Shown in pieces: positions 1 to 6,609 of a stretch of DNA of 38,210 bases. This DNA is from an uncultured Faecalibacterium sp. (GTDB lineage: Bacteria; Bacillota; Clostridia; Oscillospirales; Ruminococcaceae): contig CAKSWU010000020.1 in assembly GCA_934513205.1 (NCBI GenBank), positions 1-38,210 of the forward strand, given 5' to 3'. Numbering within the stretch: the stretch's first letter is position 1; every line of letters starts with the position of its first letter. The position numbers and the translations under genes are program-made. A model generated the notes under the pieces. The model ran no database searches. It saw only the letters and a program-made list of their open reading frames with translations, and had not been told where the DNA came from.

Positions 1-999
1 GTGCAGGACTGTCTGGTGTATGTGTCCTCCAGCTTTTCCACCCGCACCAGCTACGAGAACCAGACCAAAAAGGCCATTACCAACAAGTTCGTCTCGCAGG
101 CCATGACCGACTTCCTCAAGCATTATCTGGAAGTGTATTTTCTGGAAAAGCCGGAGGAAGCCCAGAAAATCTGCCAGCAGGTGCTGGTGAACAAACAGAG
201 CCGCGAGCACGCGGAAAAAACGCGCCAGAGCATCAAAAAGACCCTTTCCACCCAGATCGACCTTGCCAACCGGGTGCAGAAGTTCGTGGACTGCCGCACC
301 AAGGACGCCGCCCGCCGGGAGCTGTACATCGTGGAGGGCGACTCGGCTATGGGCGCGGTCAAGTCCAGCCGGGACAGTGAATATCAGGCCATCATGCCCA
401 TCCGCGGCAAGATCCTGAACTGCCTGAAGGCGGATTATGCCCGCATCTTCAAGTCGGACGTCATCGTGGACCTTGTCAAGGTGATGGGCTGCGGCGTGGA
501 GCTGGGCGGCAAGCACAACAAGGAGCTGGCCACTTTTGATCTGGACAAGCTGCGGTTCAACAAAATCGTCATCTGTACCGATGCCGATGTGGACGGCTAC
601 CAGATCCGCACCCTTGTGCTGACCATGCTCTACCGGCTGACCCCCACCCTCATCGAGAAGGGCTATGTGTATATCGCAGAGTCGCCTTTGTACGAGATCA
701 CCACGAAGGACCGCACTTATTTCGCCTATACCGAGCCGGAAAAGGCCGCCTTTCTGGAAAAGATCGGGGACAAAAAATACACCATCCAGCGCTCCAAAGG
801 TCTGGGCGAGAACGACCCTGAGATGATGTGGCTGACCACTATGAACCCGGAAAGCCGCCGCCTGATCAAAGTGATGCCCACCGATGTGGTGCAGACCGCG
901 CAGGTGTTCGATATCCTGCTGGGCGACAATCTGGCAGGCCGCAAGGAGCATATCGCCCAGCACGGCGCAGAGTATCTGGATGATCTGGATGTGAGCTGA
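1..999 (+). CDS. parE: DNA topoisomerase IV subunit B (ParE), C-terminal part, 5' truncated
   Basis: This is the C-terminal half of a type IIA topoisomerase ATPase subunit; the frame is open from base 1, so the true start lies upstream. The TOPRIM domain is visible: the EGDSA motif around residue 113 carries the catalytic Glu, and the DADVDG motif around residue 195 carries the Mg2+-binding acidic residues. These are followed by the family's RSKGLGE segment and a C-terminal LAGRKEHI stretch. ParE works with ParC to decatenate and relax DNA using ATP. ParE is preferred over GyrB because the next gene is a ParC-like A subunit without a GyrA box. The stop codon at 997-999 directly abuts an inverted copy of the two-hairpin repeat. 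Confidence is high for the family and good for ParE rather than GyrB. Confidence 0.93.
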   Translation: MQDCLVYVSSSFSTRTSYENQTKKAITNKFVSQAMTDFLKHYLEVYFLEKPEEAQKICQQVLVNKQSREHAEKTRQSIKKTLSTQIDLANRVQKFVDCRTKDAARRELYIVEGDSAMGAVKSSRDSEYQAIMPIRGKILNCLKADYARIFKSDVIVDLVKVMGCGVELGGKHNKELATFDLDKLRFNKIVICTDADVDGYQIRTLVLTMLYRLTPTLIEKGYVYIAESPLYEITTKDRTYFAYTEPEKAAFLEKIGDKKYTIQRSKGLGENDPEMMWLTTMNPESRRLIKVMPTDVVQTAQVFDILLGDNLAGRKEHIAQHGAEYLDDLDVS

Positions 1000-1000
1000 T

Positions 1001-1096
1001 GATTTTAAATTGCCTCCGCTTGCGCTCTGGCAATGACAGAGGTAACGTTATTTTAATTTGGTGATTTGTCGCAGCCTGCGGGCTGCTCCAAATCAC
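1001..1096 (-). repeat. Two-hairpin structured repeat, copy 1 (inverted)
   Basis: Read on the minus strand, this copy has a 36-nt hairpin at 1096-1061: stem GTGATTTG/CAAATCAC, tandem GA mismatches, stem GCAGCC/GGCTGC and a CGCA loop. A 26-nt AT-rich linker follows, then a second hairpin at 1034-1009 with stem ATTGCC/GGCAAT around AGAGCGCAAGCGGA. It ends in TTAAAATCATC, one base after the parE stop codon. It matches copies 2 and 3 in architecture and loops while differing in stem sequence. It lies head-to-head with copy 2. The remaining gap, 1097-1177, holds only a small imperfect hairpin (CATTTT/AAAATG near 1130) and no gene. Confidence 0.8.
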
Positions 1097-1177
1097 GTTT
1101 TCACGAAGAAGGCCCCAACGGGTCACGGCATTTTAAGGAAAAATGCAGAAAACCGGAACGGCTCCATCGGTGAAAGA

Positions 1178-1277
1178 GCAGCTCAGGATGGCCTGCAGGC
1201 CATCCTGAGCTGCAAAAATAAAAAATATTTTCCGCTGAATATGGGCAGAGCGAGAGCGGCGCCCATTTAAAATCGTC
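1178..1277 (+). repeat. Two-hairpin structured repeat, copy 2, in the parC 5' region
   Basis: Hairpin 1 is a perfect 36-bp palindrome at 1178-1213, forming a stem of at least 16 bp with TGCA at its centre. After a 27-nt A/T-rich linker, hairpin 2 has stem ATGGGC (1241-1246)/GCCCAT (1261-1266) enclosing AGA-GC-GAGA-GC-GGC, a GNRA-type loop. The element ends TTTAAAATCGTC at 1277, only 13 nt before the parC start codon and overlapping the region just upstream of its ribosome-binding site. It therefore probably lies in the parC 5' untranslated region. Confidence 0.82.
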
Positions 1278-1290
1278 AAGAGGTTAGAAG

Positions 1291-3540
1291 ATGCCTAGAA
1301 AATCAACCAAGAAAACCTTAAAGCCGGTGCGCCCGCAGCTGGGTGACGGCGTTGAAATTTTAAACGCAGGCAGCGTGCTGGAGGACCCCATCACCCGCAC
1401 GTTGGAAACCAACTATATGCCCTACGCCATGAGCGTCATCGTCAGCCGCGCTTTGCCGGAGATCGACGGCTTCAAGCCCGCGCACCGCAAGCTGCTGTAC
1501 ACCATGTACGAGATGGGGCTGCTCAAGGGCGCACGCACCAAGTCTGCCAACATCGTGGGCAGCACCATGCATCTGAACCCCCACGGCGACGCCGCCATCT
1601 ACGACACCATGGTGCGCATGGGCCGCGGCAACGAGAGCCTGCTGGTGCCCTTTGTGGACAGCAAGGGCAACTTCGGCAAGGCGTACAGCCGGGATATGTC
1701 CTGTGCTGCCGCCCGTTACACCGAGGCAAAGCTGGAAAGCGTGTGCGAGGAGCTGTTCCGGGATATCGACAAGGAGACCGTGGACTTCGTGCCCAACTAC
1801 GACAGCACCACCACCGAGCCCACCCTGCTGCCGGTCACCTTCCCCACCATTCTGGCCAACAACACGCTGGGCATCGCGGTGGGCATGGCCTGCAACATCT
1901 GCTCCTTCAATCTGGCGGAGCTGTGCGCCACCACCGTGGCGCTGATGAAGGACGAGCACCACGACATCGGCACCACCATGCCCGCCCCGGACTTTGTGGG
2001 CGGCGGTCAGATCCTGTACGATGAAGCGCAGATGCGTGAAATTTACGAGAATGGCCGCGGCAGCGTGAAGGTGCGCGCCCGCTACAACGTGGTGCCCGGC
2101 GAAAACATGATCGAGGTCACCCAGATCCCGCCCACCACCACGGTGGAGGCCATCATGGATAAGATCGCAGAGCTGGTCAAGACCGGCAAGGTCAAGGAGA
2201 TCAGCGATATGCGCGACGAGACCGACCTGAACGGTCTGAAGCTGACGCTGGACCTGAAGCGCGGCGTGGATGCCGACAAGCTGATGGCAAAGTTGTTCAA
2301 GGCGACCCCGCTGGAGGACAGCTTCAGCTGCAACTTCAACATTCTGGTGTCCGGCCAGCCCCGGGTCATGGGCGTGCGGGAGATTTTGAAGGAGTGGACG
2401 GCCTTCCGCGTGGAATGCGTGCGCCGCCGCACCTACTACGACCTGCACGGCAAGGAAAAGCGGCTGCACCTGTTGCAGGGCCTTGCCGCCATCCTGCTGG
2501 ATATCGACAAGGCCATCCATATCATCCGCACCACCGAGGAGGAAACCGAGGTGGTGCCCAACCTGATGATCGGCTTTGGCATTGACGAAGTGCAGGCAGA
2601 CTATGTGGCAGAGATCAAGCTGCGCCACTTGAACCGGGAGTACATCCTCAAGCGCACCGGCGAGATCGAGCAGCTGGAAAAGGACATTGCCGACCTGAAC
2701 GATGTGCTGGCAAAGCCCGCCCGCATCCGCCGCATCATCATCAATGAACTGAACGATGTAGCAAAGAAATACGGCAAGCCCCGCTGCAGCGAGATCCTGT
2801 ACGATCTGCCCGAGGAGGACGGCTCTGCCGAGGAAGAGGCGGTGCCGGATTATCCCGTGACCGTGTTCTTCACCCGGGAGGGCTACTTTAAAAAGATCCC
2901 GCCCCAGAGCCTGCGCACTGCCGGTGCCCACAAGCTGAAGGAGGGCGATGAGATCATCCAGCAGGTCGAGACCCGCAACAACGTGGAAGCGTTGTTCTTC
3001 ACCGACAAGCAGCAGGTGTACAAGGTGCGTCTGGCAGAGCTGGAGGACGGCAAGGTGGCCCAGATGGGCATCTTCATCCCGGGGCGGCTGGGCATGGACG
3101 AGGGCGAAAACGTGCGGAGCATGGTCATCACCGGCGATTACAGCGGCTTTATGCTGTTCTTCTTCGCCAGCGGTAAGTGCGCTAAAATTCCCCTCAGCTC
3201 CTACGCCACCAAGCAGAACCGCCGCAAGCTGCTGAAGGCGTACAGCGACAAGGAGCCGCTGGCCACGATGCTCTACCTGCCGGAGGAGACCGAGCTTGCC
3301 ATCCGCACCAGCGCCAGCCGGATGCTGCTGGTGGGGTCGGCGCAGATCGCCGCCAAGACCACCCGCGACAGTCAGGGCGTGGCCGTGGTCACCCTGAAAA
3401 AGAACCAGACCATCGCCTCGGTAGTGCCTGCGGATACGCTGGAACTGGCAAACCCCCACCGCTACCGGGTGCGCAGCCTGCCCGCCACCGGTGCGCTGAT
3501 CCGCGCCGAGGATGAAGGCGAGCAGATGAGTTTGCTGTGA
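1291..3540 (+). CDS. parC: DNA topoisomerase IV subunit A (ParC)
   Basis: This 749-residue A subunit of a type IIA topoisomerase cleaves and religates DNA and partners ParE, encoded just upstream. The catalytic tyrosine is Y143 in AAARYTEAKL, preceded by R142. The winged-helix region with NPHGDAAIYD lies at residues 97-105. No GyrA-box (QRRGGKG-type) motif is visible in the C-terminal beta-propeller region, which supports ParC over GyrA. The start ATG at 1291 follows AGAGG about 6-12 nt upstream. One oddity is that the position equivalent to the quinolone-binding Ser (Ser83 of E. coli GyrA, Ser80 of ParC) is Ala (A101), while the following acidic position is kept as D105. Confidence in the family is very high. 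Confidence 0.95.
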   Translation: MPRKSTKKTLKPVRPQLGDGVEILNAGSVLEDPITRTLETNYMPYAMSVIVSRALPEIDGFKPAHRKLLYTMYEMGLLKGARTKSANIVGSTMHLNPHGDAAIYDTMVRMGRGNESLLVPFVDSKGNFGKAYSRDMSCAAARYTEAKLESVCEELFRDIDKETVDFVPNYDSTTTEPTLLPVTFPTILANNTLGIAVGMACNICSFNLAELCATTVALMKDEHHDIGTTMPAPDFVGGGQILYDEAQMREIYENGRGSVKVRARYNVVPGENMIEVTQIPPTTTVEAIMDKIAELVKTGKVKEISDMRDETDLNGLKLTLDLKRGVDADKLMAKLFKATPLEDSFSCNFNILVSGQPRVMGVREILKEWTAFRVECVRRRTYYDLHGKEKRLHLLQGLAAILLDIDKAIHIIRTTEEETEVVPNLMIGFGIDEVQADYVAEIKLRHLNREYILKRTGEIEQLEKDIADLNDVLAKPARIRRIIINELNDVAKKYGKPRCSEILYDLPEEDGSAEEEAVPDYPVTVFFTREGYFKKIPPQSLRTAGAHKLKEGDEIIQQVETRNNVEALFFTDKQQVYKVRLAELEDGKVAQMGIFIPGRLGMDEGENVRSMVITGDYSGFMLFFFASGKCAKIPLSSYATKQNRRKLLKAYSDKEPLATMLYLPEETELAIRTSASRMLLVGSAQIAAKTTRDSQGVAVVTLKKNQTIASVVPADTLELANPHRYRVRSLPATGALIRAEDEGEQMSLL

Positions 3541-3891
3541 TGTTTCCCGCGCAGAGAGCGGTCGCGTATCTAAGATTTTATGCCTTTTATAAAATTCTTC
3601 TCCGCCGGACACGTTCTCTTTTGCGTGCCAAAAGAGAACCAGAAAAGCACCCGCTACTTTCGAGGCGCGGGAGGCACGAATTAAGGGCTGCTCGCCCTTA
3701 ATAATCCCAAAGCAGATGGGCTCCATACAAAAAATCCAAGTCGCTGCGCTAGAGGATTTTTTGTGTTGCGCCGATTTTGAGTCGCTGCGCGACGAGCCGT
3801 GCGGGTGAGTTTACGCTTTATCTGCTGCGCGACAGCCGCAGGCTGACAGCAGCAAGATGCCGCTTGCCATTCCGACCCCTCCCGTGAAAAA
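3541..3891. other. Gene-free spacer with several hairpins between parC and rlmH
   Basis: I see no convincing gene in these 350 bases. Inverted repeats include GTTCTCTTTTG/CAAAAGAGAAC (3613-3639, 11 bp, 5-nt loop), TTAAGGGC/GCCCTTAA (3680-3700) and CAAAAAATCC/GGATTTTTTG (3729-3763, 10 bp with a 15-nt loop and a T6 run). The last could act as a terminator for parC. A GCTGC/CGACAGC-rich stretch around 3820-3853 can also fold. The sequence has the look of a decayed or dispersed intergenic repeat. Confidence 0.5.
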
Positions 3892-3990
3892 GCAGCTCCG
3901 AAACGACCGCAGTCGTTTCGGAGCTGCAAATTATAAAAATAATTTTCCGCTGTTATTGTCAGAGCGAAGCGGAGACAATTTTAAATCGTT
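3892..3990 (+). repeat. Two-hairpin structured repeat, copy 3, in the rlmH 5' region
   Basis: Hairpin 1 (3892-3927, 36 nt) has a perfect 16-bp stem beginning GCAGCTCCGAAACGAC and a CGCA loop. The linker is 27 nt. Hairpin 2 has stem ATTGTC (3955-3960)/GACAAT (3974-3979) enclosing AGAGCGAAGCGGA. It ends TTTAAATCGTT at 3990, 23 nt before the rlmH start. Ten of the stem positions of hairpin 1 and several of hairpin 2 differ from copy 2, with pairing retained. Confidence 0.82.
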
Positions 3991-4013
3991 GATCCTGAAA
4001 AGAGGAACCATCC

Positions 4014-4499
4014 ATGCAAAATATCGACCTGATCTGTGTGGGCAAGCTGAACGCCAAATATTTCGCCGAGGGTGTGGCAGAGTACCACAAGCGTCTTGCC
4101 GCCTTCGCGTCCTTCCGCATCATCGAGCTGCCGGAGGAAAAGATCGAGGAGAAAAACGCCTCGGACGCCGTGGTGAAAAAGGCACTGGACAAGGAGGGCA
4201 AGGCCATCCTGTCCAACGTGCGCAAGGGCGCTGCCATCGTAGCCATGTGCATCGAGGGCAGGCAGATCTCCTCCGAAGAGCTGGCGCAGTTCCTTGCGCA
4301 GCGCGCCGGCAGCGGGGCAGGGGATGTGGCCTTCGTCATCGGCTCGTCCCACGGCCTGTCCGATGAGGTGAAAAAGGCCGCCGCCCTCAAGTTCAGCATG
4401 GGCCGCATCACCATGCCCCATCAGCTGGCACGGCTGGTGCTGACCGAGCAGATCTACCGCGCCTGCACCATCAACAATGGCATGAAATACCATAAATAA
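4014..4499 (+). CDS. rlmH: 23S rRNA (pseudouridine1915-N3)-methyltransferase RlmH
   Basis: RlmH is a 161-residue SPOUT-family methyltransferase, close to the usual 155-160. It uses S-adenosylmethionine to methylate pseudouridine 1915 in helix 69 of 23S rRNA in the assembled ribosome. Visible family signatures are the SAM-binding knot segment FVIGSSHGLSDEV and the C-terminal MPHQLARLVLTEQIYRA plus INNGMKYHK, nearly the invariant ending of RlmH. The start ATG at 4014 has AAGAGGA upstream. A two-hairpin repeat occupies the leader and a terminator-like hairpin follows the stop. Confidence is very high. Confidence 0.96.
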   Translation: MQNIDLICVGKLNAKYFAEGVAEYHKRLAAFASFRIIELPEEKIEEKNASDAVVKKALDKEGKAILSNVRKGAAIVAMCIEGRQISSEELAQFLAQRAGSGAGDVAFVIGSSHGLSDEVKKAAALKFSMGRITMPHQLARLVLTEQIYRACTINNGMKYHK

Positions 4500-4504
4500 G
4501 TGCA

Positions 4505-4537
4505 AAAACCGGTTTGTTCCCAAAGCAGGCCGGTTTT
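4505..4537 (+). terminator. Probable weak terminator after rlmH
   Basis: The inverted repeat AAAACCGG (4505-4512)/CCGGTTTT (4530-4537) starts five bases after the rlmH stop. It has a 17-nt loop and only a four-T run, so its strength is uncertain. Confidence 0.5.
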
Positions 4538-4541
4538 CGGC

Positions 4542-4570
4542 TTTACAAGCGGCGCAAAACATGATACAGT
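4542..4570 (+). promoter_or_regulatory. Predicted glyS promoter
   Basis: TTTACA at 4542-4547 and TACAGT at 4565-4570 are separated by exactly 17 bp. They lie about 110 bp upstream of the glyS start and just after the rlmH terminator. No T-box is recognisable in the leader. Confidence 0.55.
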
Positions 4571-4680
4571 AAAGATACTGTGCTTTCTCTTTGAAAAGCA
4601 CGCCCGGCGGTGGGGAAAGCTGCCGGAACCATACAACAACGACACGGCAAACCAGCCGCGGACGGAAAGGATGTACTACA

Positions 4681-6102
4681 ATGGAACAGAGCGAAAAGAC
4701 CCTTGATATGATCGTCAATCTCTGCAAGAACCGTGGTTATGTGTTCCCCGGTTCCGAGATCTACGGCGGTCTGGCCAACAGCTGGGACTACGGCCCGCTG
4801 GGTGTGGAGTTCAAGAACAACGTCAAAAAGGCATGGCTGAAAAAGTTCGTGCAGGAAAGCCCCTATAACGTGGGTCTGGATGCAGCCATCATTATGAACC
4901 CCCAGACCTGGGTGACCACCGGTCATGTGTCCAGCTTCTCGGACCCTCTGCTGGACTGCCGCGCCTGCAAGGCACGCCACCGCGCCGATAAGCTGATCGG
5001 TGAGGAGCACCCCGAGGTGAACGTGGACGCCATGAGCTTTGACGAGATGGATGCCTTCATCGCAGAGCACGAGGACATCGTCTGCCCCGTCTGCGGCAAG
5101 CACGACTTCACCCCCATCCGCAAGTTCAACCTGATGTTCAAGACCGCCATCGGCGTCACCGAGGACAGCTCTTCCACCTGCTATCTGCGTCCCGAGACCG
5201 CACAGGGCATCTTCGTCAACTTTGCCAACATCCAGCGCACCACCCGCCGCAAGCTGCCCTTCGGCGTGTGTCAGGTGGGCAAGGCCTTCCGCAACGAGAT
5301 CACCCCGGGCAACTTCACCTTCCGCACCCGCGAGTTTGAGCAGATGGAGTGCGAGTTCTTCTGCAAGCCCGGCACCGATCTGGACTGGTTTGCTTACTGG
5401 AAGGACTACTGCGAGAACTGGCTGCTGAGCCTTGGCATCAAGAAGGAGCACCTGCGCCTGCGTGACCACGAGCCTGCAGAGCTGGCCTTCTACAGCCGTG
5501 CTACCACCGATATCGAGTACGCCTTCCCGTTCACCGACTGGGGCGAGCTGTGGGGCATTGCAGACCGTACCAACTACGACCTGACCCGCCATCAGGAGGC
5601 TTCCGGCAAGAGCCTGGAGTACTTCGACAGCGAGACCAACGAGCACTACATCCCCTACGTCATCGAGCCCTCTCTGGGCTGCGACCGCGTGGCGCTGGCC
5701 TTCCTGTGCGAGGCATACGACGAGGAGCACCTGACCGACAGCAAGGGCAAGGAGGATATCCGCACCGTGCTGCATCTGCATCCGGCTCTGGCTCCCTACA
5801 AGTGCGCCGTGCTGCCCCTGAGCAAGAAGCTGGGCGAGAAGGCCATGGAGATCCGCAACGAGCTGAGCAAGTACTTCATGGTGGATTACGACGATACCGG
5901 TTCCATCGGCAAGCGTTACCGCCGCGAGGACGAGATCGGCACCCCGTTCTGCATCACCGTGGACTTTGACACCGTGGGCGACGAGGCCAAGGGCATTGCA
6001 GCCGACCACTGCGTCACCGTCCGTGACCGCGACACCATGGAGCAGGTGCGTATGCCTATCAGCGAGTTGAAAGCTTATATCGAAAGCAAGATCGAGTTCT
6101 GA
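4681..6102 (+). CDS. glyS: Glycyl-tRNA synthetase, dimeric (eukaryote-like) type
   Basis: This 473-residue class II aminoacyl-tRNA synthetase charges tRNA-Gly with glycine using ATP. It is the single-chain alpha2 form (GlyQS), not the alpha/beta tetramer. The N-terminus has the family signature YGGLANSWDYGPLG. Motif 2 is around residues 210-230 (FRNEITPGNFTFRTREFEQ) and motif 3 is EPSLGCDRVALAF. The zinc-binding-like insertion has Cys pairs (CRAC and CPVCGKHDF), and the C-terminal anticodon-binding domain begins near LAPYKCAVLPL. The frame is open further upstream, but ATG 4681 is chosen because GGAAAGG sits at 4663-4669 and family homology begins at MEQSEKTLDMI. A strong terminator follows. 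Confidence is very high. Confidence 0.96.
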   Translation: MEQSEKTLDMIVNLCKNRGYVFPGSEIYGGLANSWDYGPLGVEFKNNVKKAWLKKFVQESPYNVGLDAAIIMNPQTWVTTGHVSSFSDPLLDCRACKARHRADKLIGEEHPEVNVDAMSFDEMDAFIAEHEDIVCPVCGKHDFTPIRKFNLMFKTAIGVTEDSSSTCYLRPETAQGIFVNFANIQRTTRRKLPFGVCQVGKAFRNEITPGNFTFRTREFEQMECEFFCKPGTDLDWFAYWKDYCENWLLSLGIKKEHLRLRDHEPAELAFYSRATTDIEYAFPFTDWGELWGIADRTNYDLTRHQEASGKSLEYFDSETNEHYIPYVIEPSLGCDRVALAFLCEAYDEEHLTDSKGKEDIRTVLHLHPALAPYKCAVLPLSKKLGEKAMEIRNELSKYFMVDYDDTGSIGKRYRREDEIGTPFCITVDFDTVGDEAKGIAADHCVTVRDRDTMEQVRMPISELKAYIESKIEF

Positions 6103-6129
6103 GAAAATTTCGCTTTCAGGCGATAAAAA

Positions 6130-6162
6130 ACAGCCCCGCCGTTGCAATTTCGGTGGGGCTGT
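6130..6162 (+). terminator. glyS terminator, overlapping a promoter
   Basis: A 12-bp stem ACAGCCCCGCCG (6130-6141)/CGGTGGGGCTGT (6151-6162) with one G-T pair lies 28 bp after the glyS stop. The -35 and spacer of the next promoter lie inside this hairpin. Confidence 0.65.
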
Positions 6163-6170
6163 GCTATAAT
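6142..6170 (+). promoter_or_regulatory. Promoter of a short RNA (putative antitoxin)
   Basis: TTGCAA (6142-6147), a 17-bp spacer and a perfect TATAAT (6165-6170) preceded by TG-n (extended -10) predict a start near 6177. Only about 90 bases lie between this start and the terminator at 6234-6270, with no ORF. Confidence 0.7.
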
Positions 6171-6176
6171 ACAAAC

Positions 6177-6270
6177 AGAAAGAGAGTGCTGCCAAGCGAA
6201 CGGTCAGCGCTTCTCCGACGTGTCAATTACAAGAAATGACCGCAGGGTTGCAAGCTGGCGGTCATTTTTT
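6177..6270 (+). ncRNA. Putative antisense RNA antitoxin (RatA-like position)
   Basis: This is a predicted transcript of about 94 nt running from the promoter at 6142-6170 to a terminator hairpin, AAATGACCGC (6234-6243)/GCGGTCATTT (6258-6267) followed by T6. It has no ORF with a ribosome-binding site. Its 3' end is antisense to the last codons and 3' region of the 32-codon hydrophobic peptide gene on the minus strand. This resembles B. subtilis RatA, which overlaps the 3' end of txpA mRNA. Its 5' segment (6182-6219) is an imperfect inverted repeat of the toxin mRNA leader (6429-6473). Its function is inferred from layout only. Confidence 0.55.
6234..6270. terminator. Terminator shared by the convergent RNAs
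   Basis: The 10-bp stem AAATGACCGC/GCGGTCATTT has a 14-nt loop and is followed by T6 on the plus strand, so it is a good plus-strand terminator. On the minus strand the same hairpin is followed by a weaker T-containing tail and contains the toxin stop codon. Confidence 0.7.
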
Positions 6271-6360
6271 GTTGTTGAAGATCTTCCACGCGATATCGAA
6301 AATGCCAAAGCTCACGGTTGCAAGCAATGTGAGCAGAGCCAGAGTTTCTAAAAGCGTCAT
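6262..6360 (-). CDS. Putative type I toxin: small hydrophobic (holin-like) peptide
   Basis: This 32-codon ORF encodes MTLLETLALLTLLATVSFG followed by IFDIAWKIFNNKK: a single membrane-spanning segment at roughly residues 4-24 and a basic tail. That is the design of TxpA/BsrG and 'holin-like' type I toxins of Firmicutes, which insert in the membrane. The start ATG (complement of 6358-6360) is preceded by a strong Shine-Dalgarno, AAAGGGGGG, 7 nt upstream. A promoter lies about 120-150 bp upstream, giving a long structured leader as is usual for such toxins. The stop codon lies inside the terminator hairpin shared with the converging RNA. It could instead be a harmless small membrane peptide; assignment as a toxin rests on layout and composition. 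Confidence 0.65.
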   Translation of the reverse strand: MTLLETLALLTLLATVSFGIFDIAWKIFNNKK

Positions 6361-6480
6361 GGAGCATCCCCCCTTTCGTACTGGACGTCAGGGGGCGAAC
6401 AACAAAAGTCTGCTTTCCCCGACGCAGTGCCGGAGAAGTGCACGACCGCATGCCGTATGGAGACAGCACTCTCAAAAGAC

Positions 6481-6509
6481 AGTATAACAGACGTTTCCTG
6501 TTTTTTCAA
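6481..6509 (-). promoter_or_regulatory. Promoter of the putative toxin mRNA
   Basis: On the minus strand, TTGAAA (6509-6504) and TATACT (6486-6481) are separated by 17 bp. Transcription would start near 6475 and enter the leader that carries the inverted repeat of the antisense RNA 5' end. Confidence 0.7.
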
Positions 6510-6536
6510 CAGCGGAGGCGTCTGTTTTCTTTTTGC

Positions 6537-6565
6537 TGGACAGAACGGTTCAGGCGGGGTATACT
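6537..6565 (+). promoter_or_regulatory. Predicted aminopeptidase promoter
   Basis: TGGACA (6537-6542), a 17-bp spacer and TATACT (6560-6565) lie about 45 bp before the coding start at 6610. The site is divergent from the toxin promoter. Confidence 0.6.
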
Positions 6566-6609
6566 GAAAACCGGAACAACACGATCTTTACACTGCAGGA
6601 GGCTTTATT

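Noticed and set aside
1360..3726. Very long open frame antisense to parC; similar long frames oppose infB, polA and valS
   Set aside because: These mirror real, conserved genes. High GC and biased codon use leave the antisense frame open; the translated products are low-complexity (His/Leu/Gly/Val-rich) and have no family features.
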